Assembly: GCA_046520405.1 (NCBI GenBank)
Contig: JBKGHI010000015.1
Span: 1-64,000, forward strand
DNA length: 64,000 nt
DNA from: Myxococcus sp046520405
Lineage (GTDB): Bacteria; Myxococcota; Myxococcia; Myxococcales; Myxococcaceae
Reading direction: 5' to 3'
Shown: in pieces, positions 53,851 to 62,927 of the stretch
Numbering within the stretch: position 1 is the first letter of the stretch
Layout of the letters: each line of letters opens with the position of its first letter
The notes under the pieces: model-generated
Database searches by the model: none
The model's input: the letters and a program-made list of their open reading frames with translations, nothing else
Told to the model about the DNA's origin: nothing
Translations under genes and position numbers: made by a program

Positions 53851-56800
53851 TCACGGCGCGTGACGGGGAACCGGGGCGGGCGCGCAGACGCGGAGGCCGA
53901 TGCGGATGTCCCTCAACCAGGGCTCGTTGGGCATTCGCGAATTGGAGCGGTTGGAGATGCGGTCGTAGTACCAGGACCCACCGCGGGCCACCGCCTCTCC
54001 GGGCTCGCGGACCGACTGCACCCATTCGATGACGTTGCCGGCCAGGTCCATCACCCCAAAGGGGCTGGTGGACGCAGGGTGGGCTCCCACCTCGTCGGGA
54101 CCGAAGCCCAGCGGTTGCCGGCCATAGGTTTCATCGAAGTTCGCGTCGTCCGGCGCGAGCAGGTCGCCCATGGGAAACAGGCGGGCGTCCGCGCCACGCG
54201 CCGCGCGCTCCCACTCGTATTCGGAGCACAGCCGGGCTCCCGGAACGCGTCCGGAGCGGTCCAGCCACGCGAGGTACGCCCGTGCGTCCTCCAGCGAGAT
54301 GGCCGAGATGGGAAAGCGCAACCAGTCCTGCACGGCCCGGTGGGTGCGACCCGGGTAGCGGATGGGCTCGCCGCTGCTTGCGTAGAGGGGATGCTGCGTG
54401 GGCTGCAGCATGAGTCGCCAGCCCGCCTTCTCCCGGGTGAGCGCCAGCGCGCCGGCCGTTGACCGCACGCCAGGCGTCCGCCGCCGCTGCTCGTCGGGAG
54501 GCAGCGCCTCGAGGAACGCGAGCCACTCGGCGAACGTCACCTCATGGCGGGCGATGAGGTAACCCTCGGTCGTCACCTGCCGGAGCGGGGGCGCCTGGAG
54601 GAACTCGCGCCGCAGAGCCTCGTCGTCGCTGCTTCCGAAGAGGAAATGCCCCGGCGGGATGTAGACGAAGTCCTCCGGGATGTCGGCAGCCCGCGGCAGG
54701 GGGATGCGTGCCTGAAGGTTCTCTCCTGAAGCGAGCACCACGGCAGGACGGTGCGCGTCAGGCCCGGCGCCTGGAAGGTGAGGACATAGGAGCCCGGGCC
54801 CGTGGCGAGGGCGTGCGACGTGAGGGGCGTCGGGCCCAGGGAGATTCCCTCAGACAACCTGGGCGCTCCGGGCAGGCCCGTGTCGTGCTGGAGCAGGACC
54901 TCCGCGCCTGGCGGCTCCGTGGCGAGGTCCAGGATTGGCGCCGCGAGGAGCCCGCGTTGGCGGGTGCCGTCGTCATCGAGGCTCGCCAGCCTGCGCAGGG
55001 CTTCACGACGCGGCCCGGGACGGAAGAACCACTCCGCCAGCTCCGCGCGCCCGGTCAGGACCTCCGCGAGCAGGTCGCGGGCCTCCCGCCGCGAGCCGTC
55101 CAGCAGCAGGGCCGTGTCGAGCGCCTGCGTGGCGCGCTGGTAGGCCTCGTCGGCATGGCCATCGCTCCTTCGTGCCTCGGTCCAGGTCGCTTCCGGCTGC
55201 CCTCCGTCTCCCGCGACCGGGGCACCGGTGAGGCACGCGCGCCTCGCGCGTCCCACTGTTGGAAGGCGTCCGTGCGCGCGGCCTTCGCCGCGGCATGGTG
55301 GGCCCTGGCTTCGGTGATGGATGCCCGGGCTTCCTCCAGGTGCGCCTGCACCGTCCTCTCCAGTGCGTGGCGGCCCTTCAGCCAGGTCGCGCCTCCCGCC
55401 ACCATCGCCGTGAGGGGCAGGGCCAGGGCCAGCCCCAGGCGCCGCGCGAAGGTGCGCCGGAGCGCCCGCCGCGAGGTCTGGAGGAAGGCCGCTTCCTGCT
55501 GCGTCAGCGCGAGCTCGCCGGCCGCCGTCACTGCGTCCATCTCACGCCGGCTCCACAGCGCCGAGGCGGGGCGTCCGCGCGCTCCCAGCCGGCCGCGGCG
55601 AGCCTCACCCGCTCGAGCACCTGCCGCTCCTGGCGAGCCGAATCAAGCCATCCGCGGAGGGTGGACCAACCCTCGAGCAGGGCTTCGTGCGCCACCTCGT
55701 GGACGTGTGTCTCGCCGTCCTGCCGGACCACGACGAGCCGCGCCCGGACCAGGGCCTCCAATGCGGTGCGATTGGCGGGACTCTCTGCGCCGAGTTCCCG
55801 GGTGGTCCGCCGGACCCGGGTGCCTTCCGGACTGATGAGCCGCAGGAGCAGGCCGCGAGCCGCCAGGCGCGCATCCGGGGCCAGCGCCGCCAGCGCTCCG
55901 TCCGCGTGACGGCCCAGGGCCCCGGCCACGCCCCCGAGCGCCTCCAGCGACGCCTCTCGGATGCGCTGGGTCTCCCGGTCGCGGGCATCCCACAGCTCGG
56001 CGAGCGTGAACTGGAGGATGGGCAGTCCACCCGGGGCGTGGGCGGAGGACGCCACGAGCGTGTCCACCAGGGCGTCCGTCTCGAACGCGACGCCCGTCAC
56101 GCGCGCCGGACCGACCACGGCCTCGCGCGTTCCTTCTGGGCCCAGCGGCTTGACGAGGAAGAGGGCGCGCGCCACTTCATCCTCCAGTCCCGGCAGCGCC
56201 GCCAGCCGCGTGAAGGAGTCCCCTCGCACCGTGGCCAGCGTGCGCACCCCCCGGGCCAGGATGGCCAGGTGCCCGAGCACCTGCGTGAAGGCGGACGCCT
56301 CGTCCGGCTCGCTCTGGGTGAACAGCTCCTCGAGCTGATCGATGAACAGCAGGATGCCTCGCGTGGGCCCGACGGCGCGCAGGGCGCGTGCCATTGCGGC
56401 GGGCTCCTGACGCACCTGGGCCGCCAGTGTCTCCTCGGGAAGGCCGAGCCGGCCCGCCACCGCGGCAACCAACGCAGTGAGGGGCCGGCGCCCGGGCATG
56501 AGCGACAGCACGGTGTAGGCACAGCCGTCCCCGAGCCCCAATTGCGTGACGAGCGGTGCCACGCCCGCCCGGCACAACGAGGACTTGCCAACCCCCGAGT
56601 CCCCCGCGACGAGCACCAGCGCCTGGGCGCGAAGCCGCTCATGGATGGCGCGGATCTCCGCGCCTCGTCCGAAGAAGACTCCCCGGTGCTCCGCGTCGAA
56701 GGCCTGGAGCCCGCGGTAGGGATTGCCGGCGGGAATCGGCACCGGGGCGCCGTCCCCCTTCAGGCGCTCCAGCGCCGCGCACAGCGTGTCGGCCGAGGCG

Positions 56801-57602
56801 AAGCGCCGCGCCGGGTCGTATTCGAGACACCGGAGGATGATGGCGTGCAGGCGGACGCCGAGCCCGCTCCCGGAGGGCTCCGGCCCGGTGGGGCTCGCTT
56901 CGGGGGGACTCGGTTCGTCCACCGCTCCGCTCGCGGTGGGCTCGTCGAAGGGGCGATGGCCCGCCAGCAGCTCGTGAAGCACCATGCCCAGGCCATAGAC
57001 ATCTCCCCGCGGGCCGGGTGGCTCACCCCGCAAGGCCTCCGGCGCCATGTACCCGCGCGTGCCGGCGATGGGGACGGGGGGCCGGGCCGCGGGCGCGGCG
57101 TCCCCCGGATCCGCCGTCCAGGAGAGGGCCAGTCCGAAGTCGACGAGCTTCACCTCGCCATCCGGAAGCACCATGACGTTGTCCGGTTTGATGTCACGGT
57201 GGAGCACATGCTCGCGGTGTGCGGCGGCCAGCCCCCGTCCCAGTCCCAGGGCAATGGCCAGGACCCGCTCCGGGGGGAGCGGCGTGGACAGGCCCCGCAG
57301 GGAGACGCCGGGGAGGAACTCCTGCACCAGGTAGGGGTGGGCGCCCACTTCGGAGACCCGGTACACCGTCACCACGTTCGGATGGCGGAGGCGGGCGAGC
57401 GCTCGGGCCTCGGCGAAGAGCCGCTCGCGCTGGGCCGGGCCGGCCGCTCAGCGCCGATGAACTTGATGGCGACTCTCCGCTGGAGCGCCGTGTCCTCGGC
57501 CAGGTAGACGCGGCCCATCCCCCCCTGGCCCAGCAGGCGGATGAGGCGGTACTCGTCGAACGCTGGGGGCGGCTCCCAGCTCTCTGGGGTAGAGGCGCTC
57601 AA
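53851..57602 (-). CDS. Ser/Thr protein kinase - ATPase - sulfatase-modifying-like fusion (about four frameshifts)
   Basis: Giant membrane signalling protein, ~1250 aa if repaired. Order: kinase domain (LLGQGGMGRVYLAED, VAIK ~47, HRDIKPDNV ~129, VDFGLALS, MAPEALRG); NTPase with Walker A GDSGVGKSS (~334) and B LLFIDQLEELF (~420); membrane helix (RRLGLALALPLTAMVAGGAT, ~725); helical stretch; small PEGA-like piece (ATEPPGAEVLL); and a C-terminal FGE-sulfatase-type domain (VYIPPGHFLFGSSD ... GNVIEWVQ ... ARGGSWYYD). The frame breaks near 57430, at 55568-55571 (missing C), between 55180 and 55255, and at about 54743 (missing C, giving LPVVLASGENLQ). Start is TTG 57602, overlapping the upstream stop. 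The FGE part lacks the catalytic cysteines. Confidence 0.8.
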
Positions 57603-58711
57603 GGCATCGGAGGGGGGGCGCAGTGCTCACCCTCACAGGTCTTGGGCCCGAGGGGGTCCTTGCTGCACGAGGGACACCGGGTGCGGAGCCCGCCCCCCGG
57701 CCCATCGTCCGTGACGCAGTACTCGTTCTTCCAGGTCTGGGTCAGCAACAGGAAGGGCACGCCCCCATCGAAGTACTCCTTCAAGGGAGTCGCCGGGTCA
57801 CCGGGTTGCTGGCAGTCGTAGCTCGCCTTCAGCCTCGTTCCTGGCGCTCCTCGAATTTCTGAAAGAGGGGCGGGGGCGTAGCGTGGCCGCACACAGCGTT
57901 CCCCGCCTGGTATGACTCCGAAGGGCAGGGCGCCTTGCTCGTTCCAGGCGGCCTCGAAGAGCAGCGGCGGAAGCCCTCCGCCGTCAAAGGTGTCCTGGGT
58001 CTGGATGCCATAACCATCGACGAAGTCGACGTAGGTGCCCTGGCACGTGAAGGACTCACCGTCACCGTTGTAGTCGGCGCGCGCGGCCCGCACGCACGCC
58101 TGGAACAGCCGCGCGAGCGGGGGCCCTCCAGGCCACTCCTGATCCGGGAGGTATCCCCAGTGCGCGCAGACGCCGACCGCGCCCGTCGTGCAACTCGCCG
58201 TGAAACAGGGTGTGTCGCCGCCTCCGTCGTTGAAGCTTCCATCCGGCAGCCAGCAGCCGGGGATGACCACGGCCTTCCCTTGATAGAAGTCGCCCCTGTC
58301 CGGTGAGCATTCATTGGGGTTCTGCGTGCGATAGCCCTTGCCGGCGCAGACGTTTCGGTTCAGGTCGACATCGGTCACGGTGTAGAGCTTGAGCTTGGCG
58401 CCCGCGTTTTGAAGGACCTCGGGCAGGCACGGGTCCACGGGCGGATCCTCAGTGATTCGATAGTGCCTCCCATCGCTGCCCATCCAGGTGTGGGCTCCAT
58501 CGTGGAACCGTGCCCGGAAGAAGACGCTGCCGCCATCCAGACCGTCCCAGCCGGTAGGACTGGGCGCCTGGGGGTTGACGTGCTCCCACTCAAAGGCCGT
58601 GTCCGCGAGGGAAGCCTGGGCCCGTGGCTCGGAGACGATGGGCACAGCACAGTCCTTGCTGCTCAGCATCGCCATCCAGGCCATCATCGACAGGGGGAGG
58701 AGAGAACGCAT
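57599..58711 (-). CDS. Secreted Cys-rich protein, ADYC-domain-like
   Basis: 370-aa predicted exported protein with a hydrophobic signal (~1-17) and ~16 cysteines in the mature part. ADYNGDGESFTCQGT (~211-225) resembles the motif of the myxobacterial ADYC-domain family, with Asn where Cys is usual; this assignment is tentative. A C-terminal block, CVTDDGPGGGLRTRCPSCSK, is Cys-rich. No catalytic motif is recognised. The gene lies 18 nt after the sigma54-activator gene and overlaps the kinase start (TTGA), so it is the middle gene of the cassette and could be a sensor ligand or surface factor. Confidence 0.65.
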   Translation of the reverse strand: MRSLLPLSMMAWMAMLSSKDCAVPIVSEPRAQASLADTAFEWEHVNPQAPSPTGWDGLDGGSVFFRARFHDGAHTWMGSDGRHYRITEDPPVDPCLPEVLQNAGAKLKLYTVTDVDLNRNVCAGKGYRTQNPNECSPDRGDFYQGKAVVIPGCWLPDGSFNDGGGDTPCFTASCTTGAVGVCAHWGYLPDQEWPGGPPLARLFQACVRAARADYNGDGESFTCQGTYVDFVDGYGIQTQDTFDGGGLPPLLFEAAWNEQGALPFGVIPGGERCVRPRYAPAPLSEIRGAPGTRLKASYDCQQPGDPATPLKEYFDGGVPFLLLTQTWKNEYCVTDDGPGGGLRTRCPSCSKDPLGPKTCEGEHCAPPPMP

Positions 58712-58729
58712 GGGACCCTCTGGGAAGTC

Positions 58730-60115
58730 TCAACTGAGGCGCGGCGGGGGGGCGCGGTAGTGGTCCAGATCGAGCCCGAAGTCCTCGATCCACCGATACA
58801 CCTGCTGCCGCGAGCACCCGAGGTGCCGGGCGACTTCCGCGACCTTCCCCTGGTGCGCGCGCAGGTGGAGCTCCAGCTCCTGTGGGGTGGATTCGACGGC
58901 GCGCGCCGGACGCGGAGCTGGAGGCTGGGAGGACTCCTCCTCCGCTGACGCCGGCGCGGGGGGCCTGACCGCCAGCATCCGTTGCTCCGCCTTCAGCTCG
59001 TGCTCCACCTGCATCCCCAGCTTCAGCGGTCCTCCGTCCGAAGCGATGACCGCGATGGAGAGCACGTTGAGCAGGCCTCGCACGTTGAGCGGCCAGTCAT
59101 GCAGGAGCAGCGCTTCGGCGAGTCCCACGTCGATGGGCCGGGCTTCGGCCTTCATGCGGCCGAGCAGGTGGCGCGCGAGCGGCGCGATGTCCTCACGGCG
59201 CTCTCGCAGGGGGGGCATCACCAAGCGCCATTGGACGAGCCTCGCGTAGAGGTCCGCGCGGAAGGCGCCCTCGTTCACCTGGGAGACGAGGTCCCGGTGG
59301 GTGGCCGCGAGCACCCGCACGTCGATGGGGACCTCCTGCGCTCCTCCCAGGGCTCGGACCCGCCGCGCCTCCAGCACGCGGAGCAGCTTGACCTGGAGCA
59401 TGGGCGGCATCTCTCCCAGCTCGTCCAGGAACAGCGTGCCCCCATGCGCCTCGCGCAGAAGACCGTCCCGGGAGGCCGCCGCGCCAGTGAACGCGCCGCG
59501 CACGTGCCCGAACAGCTCGCTGTCCAGCACACTCTCCGCGATGCCTCCGCAGTTGAGCGCGATGAAGGGGCCCTCACGGCCACTCAGTTCGTGGAGCGCG
59601 CGCGCCACCACCTCCTTGCCCGTCCCGGTCTCGCCCAGGATGAGCACCGACTGCTCATGCCGCGCCGCCCGCTCGAGGTCTCGGTGGAGCCGCGTCAGCG
59701 CCGCGCTCCTGCCCACCAGTCCGTCGATACGCTGTTCGTCATCCGAGACCTCGGAGGCCTCGGCGAAGACAAACAGGGTGTCCCCCATTCGCAGGACATC
59801 CCCCCACGCGAGGGGCGCGCGTCCCGTGAGCTGTCGTCCATTGAGCCGGGTGCCATTGTGGCTCCCCAGGTCTTCGACGAACCAGCTCCCCCCGACGTGT
59901 TCGATGCGCGCATGGCCACGGGAGAGCCGGGCGTCGTCCAGGGCGACCCGGGAGAAGAGAGGTGCGCCACGCCCCAGGAGCGTCGCGCCGCCTCCAAGCC
60001 CATGGCGCTCATCCCCGATGAACGTATGACGCGTATAGGCAAGGACGAGCGCCGCCGCTCCGGTTCCGCTTTCTGAAGAGGGGGCGTGCTCGGCGCTGAG
60101 GGTATCGTCGGTCAT
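58730..60115 (-). CDS. FHA-domain sigma54-dependent transcriptional activator
   Basis: Enhancer-binding protein, 461 aa from the ATG at 60115 (a GTG at 60127 is in frame). The N-terminal FHA domain (~45-110) has DARLSRGHARIE and LGSHNGTRLNG, fit to bind phosphothreonine. The AAA+ core (~135-360) has GETGTGKEVVARALHE (Walker A), ELFGHVRGAFTGAAAS (with the sigma54-contact GAFTGA) and GTLFLDELGEMPP (Walker B). A Fis-type helix-turn-helix ends it (VARHLGCSRQQVYRWIEDFG). First gene of the cassette with the ADYC-like and kinase genes; the kinase could supply the phosphothreonine signal. Confidence 0.93.
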   Translation of the reverse strand: MTDDTLSAEHAPSSESGTGAAALVLAYTRHTFIGDERHGLGGGATLLGRGAPLFSRVALDDARLSRGHARIEHVGGSWFVEDLGSHNGTRLNGRQLTGRAPLAWGDVLRMGDTLFVFAEASEVSDDEQRIDGLVGRSAALTRLHRDLERAARHEQSVLILGETGTGKEVVARALHELSGREGPFIALNCGGIAESVLDSELFGHVRGAFTGAAASRDGLLREAHGGTLFLDELGEMPPMLQVKLLRVLEARRVRALGGAQEVPIDVRVLAATHRDLVSQVNEGAFRADLYARLVQWRLVMPPLRERREDIAPLARHLLGRMKAEARPIDVGLAEALLLHDWPLNVRGLLNVLSIAVIASDGGPLKLGMQVEHELKAEQRMLAVRPPAPASAEEESSQPPAPRPARAVESTPQELELHLRAHQGKVAEVARHLGCSRQQVYRWIEDFGLDLDHYRAPPPRLS

Positions 60116-60335
60116 CTTGGCCACCACCCGTCATAGGGCAAGGGGAGGGGTTCCGGAAAGACCAGTATATGTAGTAATCTCGTGCGTCAGCTGTCGCTTG
60201 GCCGCGCCACCCTCAACGCGGAAATGTAGAACTTTCCAGTCTGCCGATATGCAGGGATTGATGGGTCAGAGGAGACGCATCAGGGGCAGAAATGGCTGTC
60301 TAGACAAGGGTTGGATGTGTTGCTTGAGTCCTCCT

Positions 60336-60352
60336 TGGGAAATGATTTCCCA
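60336..60352. promoter_or_regulatory. 17-bp palindrome in the divergent region
   Basis: TGGGAAATGATTTCCCA, a perfect palindrome with a single central base, 39 bp upstream of the small lipoprotein ATG, in the AT-rich 276-bp region that also serves the sigma54-activator gene. Candidate operator. Confidence 0.5.
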
Positions 60353-60391
60353 GACAGTCATTTTCACCAATTCCTCATAGTGGGGGCTTTC

Positions 60392-60676
60392 ATGCGAGTC
60401 CAGGCGATGTCCGCGGTGCTGGTGATGAGCCTCTTCACGGTGGGATGCGGTGCGGTCGAGGGGGAATCGCTCGACGAGGCGCCCCCGGCGACCCAGGAGC
60501 AGGCGCTCTACGATGGTTGCGCGCCCGGGGACACGGGCTACCCCGTCTGGGAGTGCCTGTCGCTCGATGAGTGCGGCGGTCGTTGGGGCAACCAGATGCG
60601 GTACTACTGCTACATGCCGTCAGGGGGCTTCTACCTCGGCTCGGTCATCGCCTCGAACTGCTCGGAGTGTTACTGA
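60392..60676 (+). CDS. Small Cys-rich lipoprotein
   Basis: 94-aa predicted lipoprotein. The ATG at 60392 gives a signal with lipobox LFTVGCGA (Cys ~19). The mature ~75 residues contain six further cysteines (CAPGDTG, WECLSLDECGG, YYCYM, NCSECY), suggesting a small disulfide-knotted secreted peptide. No family recognised. The strongly AT-rich upstream region with a palindrome suggests regulated expression; it diverges from the sigma54 activator. Confidence 0.7.
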   Translation: MRVQAMSAVLVMSLFTVGCGAVEGESLDEAPPATQEQALYDGCAPGDTGYPVWECLSLDECGGRWGNQMRYYCYMPSGGFYLGSVIASNCSECY

Positions 60677-60687
60677 CAGGGCTTCTC

Positions 60688-60756
60688 GGGGACACGGGCT
60701 CCCGCGAAGGGCGGCTGCCCATTCACCGGCGGCAATCGCCCGGGAGCCCGGTCCCC
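60688..60756. terminator. Long hairpin between convergent genes
   Basis: GGGGAC-A-CGGGCTCCCG (60688-60704) pairs with CGGGAGCCCGGTCCCC (60741-60756): 16 bp with one bulged A and a 36-nt loop that holds its own small GGGC/GCCC stem. It lies between the lipoprotein and dioxygenase stops. Confidence 0.65.
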
Positions 60757-60769
60757 GGAATCGTCTCTG

Positions 60770-61468
60770 TCACGGCTCGACGATGAACGTGGTGTGTCCA
60801 CAGGCCTGATTGGCTGGGACGGCGACGTCGAACTTCTTGGGCTTGGGCAGGTTGAGGTTCTCCATGAAGTGGACGAACTCCTCGCGGCTTCTGCCGGCCA
60901 CTCGGGGGTTGTGCCGCTTCTCCTCGGCGATGCTTGTCGCCGTGCGGCCCAGGTAGTCGTGGCCGGGGTAGACGAGCGTCTCGTCGGGCAGCGCGAAGAG
61001 GACGCGAGTGAGGCTGTCGTAGAGCTGGCTCGCGTTGCCGTTCTGGAAGTCGGTGCGGCCGTTGCCACGCACGAGCAGGGCGTCCCCGGTGAAGACCCGG
61101 TCGCCCAGCAGGTAGCTGATGCTGTCGTCCGTGTGTCCCGGGGTCGCGAGCGCCTGGAAGGTGAGGGTGCCGACGCGCACCGCGTCTCCATGGCGGACCT
61201 GGACGTCGGCGCAACGGGCGCCCCCCACGCCGCCAACCACCAGGGCCTGGGTGTGCTCACGCAGCAGGCCTGACGCGGTGACGTGGTCGGCATGGACGTG
61301 GGTGTCGAAGACGTGGGTGAGCGTCAGCTCCAGCTCGGCCACCCACTTCAGGTCGCGGTGGGCCTGCTCCAACACGGGGTCGATGAGCACGGCCTGTCGT
61401 GTGGCCTCGTCGCCGATGAGGTAGGTGTACGTCGAAGACTCGGAATCGAAGAGCTGCCGGAAAATCAT
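60770..61468 (-). CDS. ETHE1-like persulfide dioxygenase
   Basis: MBL-fold non-haem iron enzyme of the ETHE1/persulfide-dioxygenase family, 232 aa, oxidising glutathione persulfide to sulfite. The metal signature THVHADHVTASGLL (HxHxDH, ~56-69) is intact, with ATPGHTDDS (~108), FTGDALLVRGNGRTDFQ (~125-141) and YPGHDYLG (~166), all typical of ETHE1 proteins. AGGAGG precedes the ATG. It diverges from the YeeE/YedE genes over 96 bp that hold two inverted repeats, fitting a shared sulfide-responsive control. Confidence 0.93.
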   Translation of the reverse strand: MIFRQLFDSESSTYTYLIGDEATRQAVLIDPVLEQAHRDLKWVAELELTLTHVFDTHVHADHVTASGLLREHTQALVVGGVGGARCADVQVRHGDAVRVGTLTFQALATPGHTDDSISYLLGDRVFTGDALLVRGNGRTDFQNGNASQLYDSLTRVLFALPDETLVYPGHDYLGRTATSIAEEKRHNPRVAGRSREEFVHFMENLNLPKPKKFDVAVPANQACGHTTFIVEP

Positions 61469-61473
61469 GTCGA

Positions 61474-61535
61474 GGCCTCCTGCTCCATGGGAGGCCGCTG
61501 GGGCGCGAAAGGATTCATCATGCGCCGGTGAATCC
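61474..61535. promoter_or_regulatory. Two inverted repeats in the divergent sulfur-locus promoter region
   Basis: GGCCTCC (61474-61480) / GGAGGCC (61490-61496) overlaps the ribosome-binding site of the dioxygenase gene. GGATTCA (61511-61517) / TGAATCC (61529-61535) lies mid-region. Both arms are perfect 7-mers; candidate operator(s) or leader hairpins for the divergent genes. Confidence 0.45.
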
Positions 61536-61564
61536 TCCTTCCCGGAACCTGGCTCTCACCTGAC

Positions 61565-61990
61565 ATGACCCCCTTCATCCTGCTGCCTCTCCTCGGAGGC
61601 GCCCTCATCGGCCTGAGCGCCTCCCTGTTGCTCCTGGCCAACGGCCGTGTCGCCGGCATCAGTGGGGTGGTGGGCTCGCTGATGGCCCCTGTGCGCGGGG
61701 ACATCGCCTGGCGCCTGCTTTTCTTCGCCGGGCTGCTCGCCGGGGGCTTGCTGCTCGCCTGGTTGCGGCCAGGGGCCTTGCCGGCGCCCCAGTCGTCGAG
61801 CGCTGGCGACGCCTGGCTGCTGGCTGGGGCAGGACTCCTGGTGGGGTTGGGCTCGCGACTGGGCAATGGGTGCACCAGCGGCCACGGCGTCTGTGGCATC
61901 AGCCGGGGCTCGGTCCGTTCCATCGCCGCCACGCTGACCTTCATGGCGACGGGGGTTCTCACCGTCTTCCTGGTCCGCCACGTCCTCTAG
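61565..61990 (+). CDS. YeeE/YedE-family membrane protein, first half-transporter
   Basis: 141-aa polytopic protein of the YeeE/YedE (thiosulfate/sulfur-transport) family. About four hydrophobic segments; the signature GNGCTSGHGVCGISRGS (~101-117) includes the conserved cysteines proposed to pass sulfur species through the membrane. Full YeeE proteins are about twice as long; here the family is split into two genes, the second beginning 15 nt downstream. Placed between a persulfide dioxygenase and a rhodanese, so import or export of a reduced sulfur species is likely. Confidence 0.92.
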   Translation: MTPFILLPLLGGALIGLSASLLLLANGRVAGISGVVGSLMAPVRGDIAWRLLFFAGLLAGGLLLAWLRPGALPAPQSSSAGDAWLLAGAGLLVGLGSRLGNGCTSGHGVCGISRGSVRSIAATLTFMATGVLTVFLVRHVL

Positions 61991-62005
61991 TCACGAAGGC
62001 GTTCC

Positions 62006-62482
62006 ATGCGTCCTGCTCTCAGTGCATTTCTCAGCGGCCTCATTTTCGCTCTCGGACTGGGGCTCGCCGGGATGACGGACCCGGCCAATGTCCTCGGCTT
62101 TCTCGACATCACGGGTGACTGGGACTACCGGCTCGCGTTCGTGATGGGAGGCGCCATCGCGGTTCACGCGGCGCTGCGGTCCCTCATCCACCAACGCGCA
62201 CGGCCCCTGTTCGCCGCGAAGTTCTCCTCCCTCCCCACCAGCAGGCCGGACGCGAGGCTCCTCGTGGGCGCGGCCCTCTTCGGCGTGGGCTGGGGGCTGG
62301 GTGGCTACTGCCCAGGCCCCGCGCTCGCCGCGCTGGCAACCGGTGCCTTCCCGCTGCTCGTCTTCGTGCCCGCCATGTTCGTGGGCTTCTACCTGGCCAG
62401 GCTGCTACCGGCGCGGAGCGGCGTTGAGCGGAGCCCGCCGCGTTCAGAGGCTCCGGGCGTGGGCGTGACGCCCGCCCCGTAG
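62006..62482 (+). CDS. YeeE/YedE-family membrane protein (DUF6691-like), second half-transporter
   Basis: 158-aa partner of the preceding gene. About four hydrophobic segments; motifs GLGLAGMTDPANVLGFLDI (~17-35) and WGLGGYCPGPALAAL (~96-110) are typical of the second half of YedE-like transporters. It starts 15 nt after the first half-gene stop, so stoichiometric co-expression is likely. The C-terminal ~20 residues are a charged, Pro-rich tail. Confidence 0.92.
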   Translation: MRPALSAFLSGLIFALGLGLAGMTDPANVLGFLDITGDWDYRLAFVMGGAIAVHAALRSLIHQRARPLFAAKFSSLPTSRPDARLLVGAALFGVGWGLGGYCPGPALAALATGAFPLLVFVPAMFVGFYLARLLPARSGVERSPPRSEAPGVGVTPAP

Positions 62483-62531
62483 CGCTTCCCTCGAAGGCCT
62501 GTCGGCCTCCGGAAACCGATGGAGTCGCTCC

Positions 62532-62873
62532 ATGAAGATCATTCTCGCCGTCTCCGCCTTGAGCCTCGGTCTGCTCCTGGTCTCCTGTGCGCACAACCGC
62601 TCCGCTGGGGCCGAGGCTCATCGGCGGGTCGAGGCGGGCGCCACGCTGGTGGATGTCCGGACTCCAGAAGAGTTCGCCGCCGGGCATCTCCCAGGTGCGG
62701 TGAACATCCCGGTGGAGGACTTGCCTCATCGGTTCCATGAACTCGGGTCGCCGGAGAAGCCCCTCGTCATCTATTGCCGCAGTGGTGCGCGCAGCATCCG
62801 GGCCGAGCGCCTCCTGAAGGAGCGTGGCTTCCAGGACGTGTTCAACCTCGGCCCCATGTCGGCGTGGCCGTGA
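62532..62873 (+). CDS. Lipoprotein rhodanese
   Basis: 113-aa rhodanese-domain protein with its own lipoprotein signal (LLLVSCAHN, Cys ~18), so it should sit in the periplasm or on the outer membrane. The domain has VDVRTPEEFAAGHLPGAVNI (~38-57) and the catalytic loop VIYCRSGARS (~79-88, Cys ~82). It would transfer sulfane sulfur to or from substrates handled by the transporter pair. It starts 49 nt downstream of the second half-transporter. Confidence 0.93.
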   Translation: MKIILAVSALSLGLLLVSCAHNRSAGAEAHRRVEAGATLVDVRTPEEFAAGHLPGAVNIPVEDLPHRFHELGSPEKPLVIYCRSGARSIRAERLLKERGFQDVFNLGPMSAWP

Positions 62874-62927
62874 CGCCGCTGGCCAGGAACCTCCGCTGTC
62901 CGCATTCCCCTCGAAAGGTGCTCCGTG

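Noticed and set aside
53851..57602. Programmed frameshifting in the kinase gene
   Set aside because: About four independent breaks, two clearly at C/G runs and without slippery-site plus pseudoknot logic, are better explained by indel error.
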